A stretch of DNA of 64,000 nucleotides from JAGOEY01 sp017997515 (GTDB lineage Bacteria; Pseudomonadota; Gammaproteobacteria; Burkholderiales; Burkholderiaceae_C), in the NCBI GenBank assembly GCA_026314275.1, contig CP111109.1, positions 1,984,001-2,048,000 of the forward strand, in the 5' to 3' direction. Below the pieces are notes generated by a model. The model did no database searches, had not been told where the DNA came from, and saw only the letters and a program-made list of their open reading frames with translations. Shown one piece after another: positions 16,590 through 25,239 of this stretch (the stretch's first letter is position 1; every line of letters begins with the position of its first letter). The translations under genes were made by a program, and so were the position numbers.

Positions 16590-17072
16590 TCAGCGCGCCA
16601 GAAACTTGCGCAGATTCGCATCCGCCGTTTTGCGCACCTTGCTGCGCAGCGACGGGCTCCAGCCCAGCAGCAGCCCCGGTGTGCCCAGCGCCTGGCGTGC
16701 CCAGGCCCAGAAGTTGAAGCTGTCGCGGTGGGTGGCAATCAGGCCGTCAGGGGTGAAGGTGAAACGGGCGTCGATGTGATTAAGCACCTTGCGGCCGGTG
16801 GCGCTGAACAGGTAGTGCGCGTCCCAGTGGGCGCGGCCCACCTTGTCGTCGGCGCTGATACCGCTGTACTCCAGCTTCCAGTCGGCCAGGCCTTTGGCGC
16901 GGGTGGCGCTGCAGAGCATGTCCCACATCCCGGCCACCTCGTCGCGGCCGCGCAAATTGAACACCTCGTCCTGGAACTGCACATCCGGCGCGTAGCAGCT
17001 GCGCATGGTGGCGCTGTCGAGGGCTGCAAAAGCTTTGTAGAACGTGTCCAGGGTTTGCGCGTTGGGGTGCAT
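16590..17072 (-). CDS. nuclear transport factor 2 (SnoaL-like) family protein
   Basis: A 160-residue protein of the NTF2/SnoaL cone fold, starting MHPNAQTLDTFYKAF. Typical features are CYAPDVQFQDEVF, the WDAHYLFSATGRKV strand and the IDARFTFTPDGLI strand pair, then DSFNFWAWARQALG. Such proteins are often small isomerases or ligand-binding proteins; no function can be named. Its stop codon uses the T of the TATTTT target duplication of the adjacent element. An upstream in-frame extension lacks coding character. Confidence 0.75.
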   Translation of the reverse strand: MHPNAQTLDTFYKAFAALDSATMRSCYAPDVQFQDEVFNLRGRDEVAGMWDMLCSATRAKGLADWKLEYSGISADDKVGRAHWDAHYLFSATGRKVLNHIDARFTFTPDGLIATHRDSFNFWAWARQALGTPGLLLGWSPSLRSKVRKTADANLRKFLAR

Positions 17073-17145
17073 GGAAGGGTTCCGGTGATGGGTCGGCGCA
17101 ATGTAGCACCGGGCCGGGGTGGCCGCTGTCACACGCGCAGCGGCA

Positions 17146-17649
17146 TCAGCGCAGCAAAGTGCACAGGTGGGTCAGTGCATGGTGCACGGTGGCCGTGCGT
17201 ACGGCAGCACGGTCACCGTCAAACCGCAGGCATGCGCTGCTGACCTGGCCGTTGACGCTCCAGCCAAACCACACCGTCCCCACCGGCTTCTCCACCGATC
17301 CCCCCGTCGGCCCCGCCACGCCGGTCACCGCCACGGCGACTTGTGCCAGCGAGTGGCTGATGGCCCCGCGTGCCATGGCCTCGGCCACGGGTTGGCTGAC
17401 CGCGCCGTGTTGTTTGATCAGTTCTGCGTCCACACCCAGCGACGCGGTTTTGGCTTCGTTCGAATAGGTGACAAACCCCCGCTCGAACCAGGCGCTGGAG
17501 CCCGCCAGGTCGGTGCAGGCGGCGGAAATCAGGCCGCCGGTGCAGCTCTCGGCGGTGGCCAGAAAAAGGCCTTTTTTGAGCATCAAATCGGCCACCAGCG
17601 CAGCAGGGTCGGGCGCAATCAGCTCATTTTTTGGTAGTGATTCAGACAT
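17146..17649 (-). CDS. pncC: nicotinamide-nucleotide amidase (CinA C-terminal family)
   Basis: Deamidates nicotinamide mononucleotide to nicotinic acid mononucleotide for NAD recycling. The protein has 167 residues and contains the CinA C-terminal hallmarks TAESCTGGLIS, GFVTYSNEAKT and AVAVTGVAGPTGG. The ATG at 17649 is preferred because GGAG is placed 8-9 bases upstream; it lies two bases after the pgpA stop. A GTG 15 bases upstream is possible. It forms an operon with pgpA and probably thiL. Confidence 0.9.
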   Translation of the reverse strand: MSESLPKNELIAPDPAALVADLMLKKGLFLATAESCTGGLISAACTDLAGSSAWFERGFVTYSNEAKTASLGVDAELIKQHGAVSQPVAEAMARGAISHSLAQVAVAVTGVAGPTGGSVEKPVGTVWFGWSVNGQVSSACLRFDGDRAAVRTATVHHALTHLCTLLR

Positions 17650-17651
17650 GC

Positions 17652-18191
17652 TCAAAATCTCCACAAAGCGATGACCAGCAGCGTCAGCAGTGCCGCCACC
17701 AGATCGTCAAACATGATGCCAAACCCCCCTTTGGGCCCGGTGCCGTGGAAGGCCGCATCGGCCCAGCCCACGGGGCCTTTTTTGACGGCATCAAACACCC
17801 GGAACAGCACAAACGCCACCAACTGCCCCCAGAACCCGGCGGGCATCACCAGCCACAGCACCAGCCAGAAGGCAGCCACTTCGTCCCAGACGATGTTGCT
17901 GCAATCGGCCTGGCGCAGGTTCGTGGAGGTGACGGTACACGCCCACCAGCCGACGGGCAGCGACGCAGCAATCAGCCAGCCGATCTGCACGGGGCTCAGC
18001 CATTGCTGCAGCACCAGGTACGCCAGCCAGGCCCACAGCGTGCCCGCCGTGCCGGGTGCCACGGGGCTCAGGCCCGAGCCAAAACCCAAAGCGATGAAAT
18101 GGGCCGGGTGCTGCAGCATAAAACGTGCAGTGGGCCGCCGGGGCGCAGCAGCCGTGTCGGGGGCCAGGGCAGGGGGGAGGGCGTCAGTCAT
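17652..18191 (-). CDS. pgpA: phosphatidylglycerophosphatase A
   Basis: Inner-membrane phosphatase that makes phosphatidylglycerol from phosphatidylglycerophosphate. The protein has 179 residues. The PgpA signature regions are GFGSGLSPVAPGTAGT, VWDEVAAFW and GGFGIMFDDLVAALL, with several membrane helices. The start MTDALPPAL at 18191 is taken; an upstream in-frame start adds 14 poor residues. Gene order thiL-pgpA-pncC is standard in beta-proteobacteria. Confidence 0.92.
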   Translation of the reverse strand: MTDALPPALAPDTAAAPRRPTARFMLQHPAHFIALGFGSGLSPVAPGTAGTLWAWLAYLVLQQWLSPVQIGWLIAASLPVGWWACTVTSTNLRQADCSNIVWDEVAAFWLVLWLVMPAGFWGQLVAFVLFRVFDAVKKGPVGWADAAFHGTGPKGGFGIMFDDLVAALLTLLVIALWRF

Positions 18192-18245
18192 GCGGGAATT
18201 ATGGTGTCCTGGCCCGGGCTGCCGCGTGGTCAAGCGGACTGGGGC

Positions 18246-19238
18246 TCAGGCGAAGTGGTCGAACGACACAAACTGCCGCTGCACCGCGTGCCCCTGGCTG
18301 TCCACCAGCCGCAGACCGGGGGCGGTCTCGATCTGACCAATACGCGTCACCGGGGTCTGGCTGGCCTGTGCTGCGGCCAACACGGCGTCGCGCTGGTCAG
18401 CCGGGGCGGTGAAGGCCAGCTCGTAGTCGTCACCGCCTGCCAGCACCAATTCAAGCTGTTTTTCAGTATCAAACAGAGCTCCAGCGCCCGTTGGATGTGC
18501 GCAAGAAGCTATTAATTGCATAGCAATGGATGTGTCGATGCGGGCCCCCACACCACTGGCCCGCAGGATGTGCCCCAGGTCACCCACCAGCCCGTCGCTG
18601 ATGTCGATGGCGGCCGTGGCCACACCGCGCAGTGCTGTGCCCAGGGCCACGCGGGGTGTGGGTTGCTCCATACGGGCGCGGGCAGCGGTGAACACGTCGC
18701 CGGGCACGGCCAGCGTGCCGCGAAACACTTCCAGCGCCAGCCGGGCGTCGCCGAGGGTGCCGCTCACATACAGGTCGTCACCCGCGCGGGCACCCGAGCG
18801 CAGCAGCGCCTGGCCCGGTGGCACTTCGCCAAACACGGTGATACAAATGTTCAGCGGGCCCTGTGTGGTGTCGCCGCCCACCAAAGCGCAGCCATGGGCG
18901 TCGGCCAGTGCCAGCAGGCCGCTTGAGAACGGCTCCAGCCAGGCGGCATCGGCGCGTGGCAGGCTCAGCGCCAGCGTGAAGGCCAGCGGCTTCGCACCAC
19001 AGGCGGCCAGGTCGCTCAGGTTTACCGCGAGGGCTTTGTGGCCCAGTTTGAACGGATCTACGGTGGAGAGGAAATGCCGCCCTTCGACCAGCATGTCGCT
19101 GGAGATGGCCAGCTGCATGCCCGGCGCGGGCTGCAGCAGCGCGCAGTCGTCACCAATGCCCAGCACGGTGCTGGCGGCACTGGCTGTGGCGGCAGCGGGG
19201 CGCTTGAAAAAGCGCGCAATCAGATCAAATTCACCCAT
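18246..19238 (-). CDS. thiL: thiamine-monophosphate kinase
   Basis: ATP-dependent kinase that makes thiamine pyrophosphate, the last step of the pathway. The protein has 330 residues starting MGEFDLIARFFKRP. The PurM-like features are GIGDDCALL, AVNLSDLAACGAKP, LVGGDTTQGPLNI, AIDISDGLVGDLG and GGDDYELAFTAP. Residues about 238-260 (QLIASCAHPTGAGALFDTEK) are encoded by a family B repeat. The insert lies between the ISDGL segment and the GGDDYEL motif and replaces the usual helix. Activity is expected, because all catalytic motifs remain. Confidence 0.93.
   Translation of the reverse strand: MGEFDLIARFFKRPAAATASAASTVLGIGDDCALLQPAPGMQLAISSDMLVEGRHFLSTVDPFKLGHKALAVNLSDLAACGAKPLAFTLALSLPRADAAWLEPFSSGLLALADAHGCALVGGDTTQGPLNICITVFGEVPPGQALLRSGARAGDDLYVSGTLGDARLALEVFRGTLAVPGDVFTAARARMEQPTPRVALGTALRGVATAAIDISDGLVGDLGHILRASGVGARIDTSIAMQLIASCAHPTGAGALFDTEKQLELVLAGGDDYELAFTAPADQRDAVLAAAQASQTPVTRIGQIETAPGLRLVDSQGHAVQRQFVSFDHFA
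18459..18525. repeat. palindromic repeat family B, copy 5 (inside thiL)
   Basis: On the minus strand B5 reads AATTAATAGCTTCTTGCGC, a spacer, GGGCGCTGGAGCTCTGTTTG, ATACTGAAAAAC, matching copy 3 along its length. It is in frame with thiL and leaves the catalytic motifs on both sides intact. Confidence 0.78.
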
Positions 19239-19286
19239 GGCGCTGGAGCATACAGGGTGTATACCCAGCTCCAGCCCACGTGTGTA

Positions 19287-20441
19287 CTACACGCCTGCCG
19301 GGCCCCGGAACCGTCCCGCCGCCTGCCGCACCACCTCCGCCAGCAGCCGTTCCTTGCGCTGCACGTCACGCAGCCAGCGGGCGTCGTTCTGGTTGTTTTC
19401 CACACCGTTGCGCAGCAGGTGGATGGCGCTGGAGGCGTTCACGTCGCGGGCGTGGCTACTGATCTTCAGCATGGTCTGCAGGATGTGTTCACGCAGGGGC
19501 ATGTGGTCGCCGGTGGCGGGGTCCACGTACACCGCGTCGAGCCCGAAGCGGCAGGCCTGGAAGCGGTTGTAGGTGTAGACGAGGTAGTCGTCTTCGGTGG
19601 GCATGAACGGGTCGTCGTGCAGCATCCATGCGGCCAGCGCCTGCACGTAGCCGGACAGGGCGGCCGCACGTTCCACCGTGAGGGGGGTGTCGAACACACG
19701 GATTTCGATAGTGCCGAACTCCGGTTTGGGCCGGATGTCCCAGTAGAAGTCCTTCATGCTTTTGACCACACCGGTGCGGGTCATCTTGTCGAAGTAGGCC
19801 TCGAAGTCGTCCCAGGTCAGCGCAAACGGCGCGCGCCCCGACAGCGGGAACGCAAACACCGAGTTGAGCCGTGCGGAGTCAAAAGCCGTGTCCTGCCCCT
19901 GCACATGCGGGCTCGATGCCGACATGGCAATGAAGTGCGGGATGTAGCGCGACATGCGGTGCAGCATCAGCAGCGCGGCGTTGGCGTCGGGGCAGCCAAT
20001 GTGCACATGCTGGCCGAAGATGGTGAACTGCTTGCTCAGGTAGCCGTACAGCTCCGACAGCTCGCGAAAACGCGGCTTGTCGTAGATGCGGCGTTCGTGC
20101 CATTGCTGGAACGGGTGGGTGCCACCACCCACCACCGCGATGTTGAGTTTGTCGGCGCTTTTGACGAGTGCGTCGCGCACCTGTGACAACTGCCCCAGCA
20201 CCTCGGACGCAGAGTGGCAGATGCCGGTGGAGATTTCGATCATGCTCGACGTCATCTCGGGCACCACGCTGCCGGGCAGCGGGGTTTTGGCCATCAGGCG
20301 CAGCATGTCCTCGGCATAGGGGGCGAGGTCGTAGTCGTGGGTGTTGACGAGCTGCAGCTCCAGCTCCACACCGAGGGACAAGGCTTCAGAGCGTTGGAAG
20401 TGCTCCAGGCGTTCACTGGGTTCACGGGGTTCAAGGGGCAC
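19287..20441 (-). CDS. carboxylate-amine ligase, YbdK family (GCS2)
   Basis: A 384-residue protein of the glutamate-cysteine ligase type 2 family. Family motifs are LGVELELQLVN, MIEISTGICHS, GGGTHPFQQWHERR, GQHVHIGCPDANAAL and TIEIRVFDTPLTVERA. YbdK-type enzymes have weak gamma-glutamyl-cysteine ligase activity, and the true substrate is unclear. Translation starts at a GTG that overlaps the end of the antiporter gene by 11 bases, which indicates coupling. Confidence 0.85.
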   Translation of the reverse strand: MPLEPREPSERLEHFQRSEALSLGVELELQLVNTHDYDLAPYAEDMLRLMAKTPLPGSVVPEMTSSMIEISTGICHSASEVLGQLSQVRDALVKSADKLNIAVVGGGTHPFQQWHERRIYDKPRFRELSELYGYLSKQFTIFGQHVHIGCPDANAALLMLHRMSRYIPHFIAMSASSPHVQGQDTAFDSARLNSVFAFPLSGRAPFALTWDDFEAYFDKMTRTGVVKSMKDFYWDIRPKPEFGTIEIRVFDTPLTVERAAALSGYVQALAAWMLHDDPFMPTEDDYLVYTYNRFQACRFGLDAVYVDPATGDHMPLREHILQTMLKISSHARDVNASSAIHLLRNGVENNQNDARWLRDVQRKERLLAEVVRQAAGRFRGPAGV

Positions 20442-21690
20442 GGCGCTCTCCTGTGTTGGTGGCCTGGCTGCCGGGCAGCCAGGGTTTGGAGCTTTCGCCC
20501 GCCCGGTACACGGCCAGTGTGGCCACCATGGCGCCCAACACCTCCATCAGCAAAATCGCGGGCAAGGCCACGCGGGCAATCTCTTCCCCAACAGCCGGGG
20601 ATGCCGTCATGAACTGCGACACGATCAGCAGTGCAATCGACGACATGGGTGACATGGCCGCGCCCACCCACAGCGCCTGTTTCCAGCTGGCACCACTGCC
20701 CACATTGCCCAGTGCCACACCCGCCACCTTGGCGATGGCGCGGGCGGCAATCAGGGCCACCACCAGGCCGGTGACGGGTGCACTCCAGTCGGCCTGCGCG
20801 GCCACGGTGGAGACCAGCACAAACATCATCATGGTCAGCAGCGAAGCGGCGGTGCCCATCTGCCGGGGCCACGACCAGGGGCGCGGGCTGATCTGTTTGA
20901 GCAGCATGCCACCCAGCAGTGCGGCCAGCGGGGCCGAGCCGCCCAGGTGGGCGGCGATGGTGGCCGCAGCCGAAATCAGCGCCAGCAGCAGGATCGAGGT
21001 GTTCTCGCTGGACGGGCTCATGAAGCGCAGCGCTGTGCGCAAGGCCAGGGCCAGCAAGCCCCCCACGGCGATCGACACACCCAGCACCACGGCCACGGGG
21101 TAGAACGCATCCCACGGGGTGTGCTGGGGCCGGTGCAACAGGCCCGCCTGGGCCGCACCCAGCGTGAGTGCATAGAGTGAGCCCAGGGTGGACAGCACCA
21201 GGGCGCGGTCCGTGACCGGGCCGGAGGCCTGGGTGTCCGCCACCACCCGTGTCAGCACCGCAGGCGACGCCACCATGGCCACGATGGCCAGCGGCCCGGC
21301 CACATAGACCGGCATGTCGAAGTAACGCAGCAGCCAGTACACCGCAAAGTAGGTGAGGGTGGACTCGGCAATACTTTGCACCAGCACCATCGGGTTGTGG
21401 CGGAACCAGCGCAGCGGAATACGCCCCCCGGCCTCGAACAGCACAATGGCCACACCCAGCTCCAGCAGAAACAGCCCCGTGCCCTGCAGCGGCCAGAGTG
21501 CACCGCTGAACCCGGCCAGCCCGGCCACCGTGCCCACCAGTGAATAACCCAGCACCTTGGGCAGGCCTGAATAACGTTGAAAAAGGTAGCCGACCACTGT
21601 GGCAACCGCCAGCAGCATCGACCATTGCACAGTGGGGAGCCCCGCGGAAGGGCGCAACCATTCGGCCCAGAGGGTGACCAGTTCATTCAT
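20431..21690 (-). CDS. cation:proton antiporter, CPA2 (KefB/RosB-like)
   Basis: A 419-residue membrane protein starting MNELVTLWAEWLRPS, with about twelve hydrophobic segments. Family features are GYLFQRYSGLPKVLGYSLVG, the LELGVAIVLFEAG helix with its conserved acid, and ASPAVLTRVVAD. No cytoplasmic TrkA/RCK domain follows, so it is a short KefB-like exchanger. The bases upstream of 21690 that keep the frame open look non-coding. It is coupled to the YbdK-type ligase downstream. Confidence 0.82.
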   Translation of the reverse strand: MNELVTLWAEWLRPSAGLPTVQWSMLLAVATVVGYLFQRYSGLPKVLGYSLVGTVAGLAGFSGALWPLQGTGLFLLELGVAIVLFEAGGRIPLRWFRHNPMVLVQSIAESTLTYFAVYWLLRYFDMPVYVAGPLAIVAMVASPAVLTRVVADTQASGPVTDRALVLSTLGSLYALTLGAAQAGLLHRPQHTPWDAFYPVAVVLGVSIAVGGLLALALRTALRFMSPSSENTSILLLALISAAATIAAHLGGSAPLAALLGGMLLKQISPRPWSWPRQMGTAASLLTMMMFVLVSTVAAQADWSAPVTGLVVALIAARAIAKVAGVALGNVGSGASWKQALWVGAAMSPMSSIALLIVSQFMTASPAVGEEIARVALPAILLMEVLGAMVATLAVYRAGESSKPWLPGSQATNTGERRAP

Positions 21691-21887
21691 CCAGCATCTT
21701 CTCCTGTTGGTGAATTTGTCTCTTGTAGGAAAAGGGCACTGTGTAAAAACGTGCCCGCGAAGTCGTGCCCAGGAAAAGTCTTGCGCACCGCACTGTACAG
21801 CGCGGTACAAAAAGCGCCTGTAGGACAGAGCCCAAAAGCCCTGGTTTTGTGCACGGCCTCCACCCCCGACGCGCGCAGCGCGGAGAC
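21691..21887. other. intergenic stretch without a gene
   Basis: Together with the adjoining family A copy this makes a 300-base gene-free gap between the antiporter and recombinase-family genes. It must contain the antiporter promoter on the minus strand. I see no convincing -35/-10 pair, RNA gene or ORF. Confidence 0.5.
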
Positions 21888-21989
21888 TTCAAGCAGACAC
21901 CACGGAACCGGCTTTGCCGGGCCGTAGGTGTCGCCCCCTGCAAGGGGGGAGGCGCAGCGGAACGCAGTCCGCGCAGCCTGGGGGTGTGC
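21888..21989 (-). repeat. dispersed repeat family A, copy 3
   Basis: Read on the minus strand, A3 starts GGCACACCCCCAGG directly after the TAG stop (21990-21992) of the recombinase-family gene. It carries the CCCCCTTGCAGGGGG-type hairpin and ends CCGTGGTGTCTGCTTGAA. Confidence 0.85.
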
Positions 21990-23960
21990 CTACCCAGCCG
22001 GGATGAAGAAGCTGAGCGGCCGGTGCCGCCAGCGGGCCCAGATCGCCTGGTGGATGTGGGCGCGTTGCACCCCGCTCACGTTGTGTGCCCGCAGCGCGAG
22101 CTGGTACGCCAGGTAAAAACTCACACCCAGGTTCAGTGCGCCAATGAGCGGAATGGCCGCCACCGCCCACCAGAACGCGGGCATGAACACGGTTTGCACG
22201 CCATACGCCACACTCGCTGCGGCCAGTTGCCCGGCCGACAGGGTGACGTGGCGCACCTCCAGCGGCAGGCTGAAAAACGCCATGATGGGCGGGATCAGGC
22301 CCAGCATAAAACCCAGCGAAATGTTGGATGCAAAACCCGAGATGTTGTTGCGCATGAAGTGCGCCCAGCGTCCCGCACGCTCCACGCCGAGGATGCCCGT
22401 GATGCCCGGGTTGTAGCGCATGGCAGAGTCCAGGCGGCGCAGCACAAACCAGTTCTCCACCCACCCAGCAATGATGCTGGACGCAAACAGCAGGCAGCCG
22501 GTGAAGCCCGCAAACAGCAGCGTGGGGCCGAGCAAGCTGAGTGAGTGCAGGGTGTAGGCCGCATCTTTGGCGCTGAGCATGGGGTGGCCCAGCAGCAGCC
22601 CTATGCCCACACTCAGCAGCAGCACCACCGGAAACACCACCAGCACGTTGCCGAGCACAGCTGCGGCCTGTGACCGCATCAGGTGGGCGACTTCGTCCAC
22701 AAAGGCATTCACGGCCTCGGGCGTGCCAATGTCCTTGAGTTTGGCCGCCATGGCGGGGGCGGTCATGGCCGGTTGTTTGGTGGCCAGGGTGCAGTGCAGC
22801 AGCTGGATCACGACAAAACTGGCGGCATACATGGCCCCGGCCCAGAACCCGCCCCAGAAGGCAGACAGGCCCAGGCCCATGATCATGAACTTCAGCAGCG
22901 TGGTGCCACCCGTGAGTGCACCACCCCCCGCCGCCTTGCGTAGCATGCTGCGGTACTGGGGCCAGTCGCGGGTGATGTAGTGTTCACCCGTTTCCGCACT
23001 GCGTTCGGCCACCTTGGCCGCCAGCAGCGACGAGTTGGAGGTGATCAGCGCCCGGATGCTGGCACGCTCCTGGCCCACCAGTACCAGCCGCGACAGCAGG
23101 CGCACCGCGCTGGCGCTGGGGTGGGTTGACATCAGGCAGTCCAGCAGCTCGCGGATGCGCAGCACACGCTCACGCAGCTGGCGCAGGCGGAACACCAGGC
23201 CCACGGAAATGCCGTTTTCTTCGAGGTGGGTGTACACCGTGGCAACCGCATGGCGGCAGGCGTCCAGCCGCCCACGCAATTGCTGCGCGGCAGCGTCCAC
23301 CGCAGCCGGGTCACGGTCAGGGCGCAGCACCTCGGCACGCAGGGTCTCCACATCGCGGGTGAGTGCGTGAAACGGGCGCGCGTCGCGCGCAGAGGGGCTC
23401 ATGCGCAGCCGCAGTTCGGGTGCAAAACCGGTGGAAAGAATCTGGCCCGAGCAGTAGGTGATCGCATCCAGCACCGTGTGTTGCCAGGGTGTGGCGCCAT
23501 CCACCGCGGGCTGGCGCAACAGCTGTTCGATCCGCTGCAACTGGGTGGCGTCGATGGCGGCCAGCCACTGGGCGTCAAAGGCGCGTGGCAGGGCCAGCGA
23601 AAACAGCTCGGAGGCGTCCAGTGTTTCAGGTGTGTCTGGCAGCAGCTTGTGGCGCAGGCGCTCGGTCAGCTCGCTCAAAAAAGCCGTGCGGGGCGCAAAA
23701 CCAAAGTCGGCCAAAAGGGTGGTCACGTCCACGGTGGACAGCAGCACCTGCCACCACGCGCGCAGGCGTTGTTGTACGTCGGGCCGCGCCTCAATCGCAT
23801 CCAGCAGCAGCTGCAAGCGGCCCATGGCGGCCTGCGGCGACGGCTGTTTGCCGCGAATCCAGGCGCACAGGCTGATCAGCCACAGGTGGCGTTCGGCCAG
23901 CGGTGCATGCGGGTCCAGTTGGTCGAGCAGGCTGCCCAGATCGGTATGGCCTGCCTTCAA
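21990..23960 (-). CDS. membrane protein of the 'site-specific recombinase' (Gcr/SpecificRecomb) family
   Basis: A 656-residue protein. The N-terminal half (to about residue 330) is soluble and helical. The C-terminal half has several hydrophobic segments, for example FMIMGLGLSAFWGGFWAGAM, VFPVVLLLSVGIGLLLGH and ISLGFMLGLIPPIMAF. Databases name this family 'site-specific recombinase' after gonococcal Gcr, but no recombinase catalytic motif is visible and the membrane layout argues against that role. Translation begins at a TTG overlapping the apaG stop. A family A repeat follows the stop codon. Confidence 0.7.
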   Translation of the reverse strand: MKAGHTDLGSLLDQLDPHAPLAERHLWLISLCAWIRGKQPSPQAAMGRLQLLLDAIEARPDVQQRLRAWWQVLLSTVDVTTLLADFGFAPRTAFLSELTERLRHKLLPDTPETLDASELFSLALPRAFDAQWLAAIDATQLQRIEQLLRQPAVDGATPWQHTVLDAITYCSGQILSTGFAPELRLRMSPSARDARPFHALTRDVETLRAEVLRPDRDPAAVDAAAQQLRGRLDACRHAVATVYTHLEENGISVGLVFRLRQLRERVLRIRELLDCLMSTHPSASAVRLLSRLVLVGQERASIRALITSNSSLLAAKVAERSAETGEHYITRDWPQYRSMLRKAAGGGALTGGTTLLKFMIMGLGLSAFWGGFWAGAMYAASFVVIQLLHCTLATKQPAMTAPAMAAKLKDIGTPEAVNAFVDEVAHLMRSQAAAVLGNVLVVFPVVLLLSVGIGLLLGHPMLSAKDAAYTLHSLSLLGPTLLFAGFTGCLLFASSIIAGWVENWFVLRRLDSAMRYNPGITGILGVERAGRWAHFMRNNISGFASNISLGFMLGLIPPIMAFFSLPLEVRHVTLSAGQLAAASVAYGVQTVFMPAFWWAVAAIPLIGALNLGVSFYLAYQLALRAHNVSGVQRAHIHQAIWARWRHRPLSFFIPAG

Positions 23961-24361
23961 TGGAGCACCCGTGCTGTAGGTCGGTTGCCTGTAATGCCGT
24001 TGTCAGCCTCCAGCACGAACAGGGAAATCGTCGTCTCGAAGCGGTGTGCATCCTCTGCCACGCAGAAATAACTGCCGTGCATGGTGCCTGTGGACGTGCG
24101 CAGGCGGCAGCCGCTGGTGTACTGGAAGGACTCTCCTGCTTTCAGCAGCGGCTGGTGGCCCACCACGCCCAGGCCCTTGACCTCTTCGGTGTGGCCACGC
24201 GCGTCGTTGATGACCCAGTGGCGGGCGATCAACTGCGCGGGCACATCGCCGCTGTTGGTGATGGTGATGGTGTAGGCGAAGCTGTAGATATCTTGCGCCG
24301 GGTCAGACTGCTCGGGCAGGTACTGGGGCTGGACATCAACGGTGAACTGGTACTTGGGCAT
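23957..24361 (-). CDS. apaG: Co2+/Mg2+ efflux protein ApaG
   Basis: Small 134-residue immunoglobulin-like protein starting MPKYQFTVDVQPQYLPEQSD. ApaG hallmarks are YTITITNSGDVPAQLIARHW, GLGVVGHQPLLKAGE and TGTMHGSYFCV. Its biochemical role is not settled; in enterobacteria it is associated with Co2+/Mg2+ resistance. It is divergent from rpe, with a family A repeat between them, and its stop overlaps the TTG start of the downstream gene by four bases. Confidence 0.93.
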   Translation of the reverse strand: MPKYQFTVDVQPQYLPEQSDPAQDIYSFAYTITITNSGDVPAQLIARHWVINDARGHTEEVKGLGVVGHQPLLKAGESFQYTSGCRLRTSTGTMHGSYFCVAEDAHRFETTISLFVLEADNGITGNRPTARVLH

Positions 24362-24370
24362 AAATGTAAT

Positions 24371-24464
24371 GGTAATCCCCCAGGCTTCGCTGCGCTCTCG
24401 CCAACCCCCTGCGGGGGCTCCACCAGCGGCCTGGCAAAGCCAGTTCCGCGGTGTCTGCTGGAAG
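24371..24464 (+). repeat. dispersed repeat family A, copy 4 (subtype 2)
   Basis: A4 starts GGTAATCCCCCAGGCTTCGC and contains TGCGCTCTCGCCAACCCCCT, shared with copy 6 but not copies 1, 2, 3 or 5. It ends CCGCGGTGTCTGCTGGAAGG. Unlike most copies it lies in a divergent promoter region (apaG/rpe), not after a stop codon. Confidence 0.82.
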
Positions 24465-24531
24465 GATTGCGTGCGTTTTTTGCTGCGGGGAGCAGTGGGT
24501 GGAGCAGACTCACCCTGCGACAATATCGCGT

Positions 24532-25215
24532 ATGAGCCGCACCTACAAAATCGCCCCCTCGATCCTTTCCGCCGACTTTGCCCGCCTGGGCGACGAAGTG
24601 AAGAACGTCATTGCCGCTGGCGCCGACTGGATCCACTTCGACGTGATGGACAACCATTACGTGCCCAACCTCACCTTTGGCCCGATGATTTGCCAGGCGC
24701 TCAAGCCCCATGCCAAACAGCCCGACGGCACACCGGTGCCGATCGACGTGCACCTGATGGTCGAGCCGGTGGACGCGTTGGCAGCAGCCTTTGCCGACGC
24801 GGGCGCGGACTACATCAGCTTTCACCCCGATGCCTCCGCCCACGTGCACCGCAGCATCCAGGCGATCCGCGCCAAGGGCTGCAAACCGGGCCTGGTGTTT
24901 AACCCCGCCGCGCCGCTGGACGTGCTGGACTGGGTCATCGACGACATCGACCTGGTGCTGATCATGAGTGTCAACCCCGGTTTTGGCGGCCAGAGTTTCA
25001 TCGACTCGGCCCTGCGCAAGATCGAAGACGTGCGCCGCCGCATCGACGCGTCGGGCAAAGATATCCGCCTCGAAGTGGACGGCGGCATCAAGGTGGACAA
25101 CATCCGCCGTGTGGCCGACGCCGGGGCTGATGTTTTTGTCGCGGGCAGTGCGATATTTGGCAAGCCGGACTACAAAGCAGTGGTGGACGCCATGCGGGCT
25201 GAACTTGCGAAATAA
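24532..25215 (+). CDS. rpe: ribulose-phosphate 3-epimerase
   Basis: Interconverts ribulose 5-phosphate and xylulose 5-phosphate. The protein has 227 residues, is a TIM barrel and starts MSRTYKIAPSILSADFARLG. Conserved metal and phosphate sites are HFDVMDNHYVPNLTFGP, IDVHLMVEP, LIMSVNPGFGGQ and EVDGGIKVDN. Its product is the substrate of the phosphoketolase encoded on the island, though the two genes are only accidental neighbours. It leads into gph, as in many Burkholderiales. Confidence 0.96.
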   Translation: MSRTYKIAPSILSADFARLGDEVKNVIAAGADWIHFDVMDNHYVPNLTFGPMICQALKPHAKQPDGTPVPIDVHLMVEPVDALAAAFADAGADYISFHPDASAHVHRSIQAIRAKGCKPGLVFNPAAPLDVLDWVIDDIDLVLIMSVNPGFGGQSFIDSALRKIEDVRRRIDASGKDIRLEVDGGIKVDNIRRVADAGADVFVAGSAIFGKPDYKAVVDAMRAELAK

Positions 25216-25239
25216 GGGCGTGCCGCAGGCTTTGTTCCC

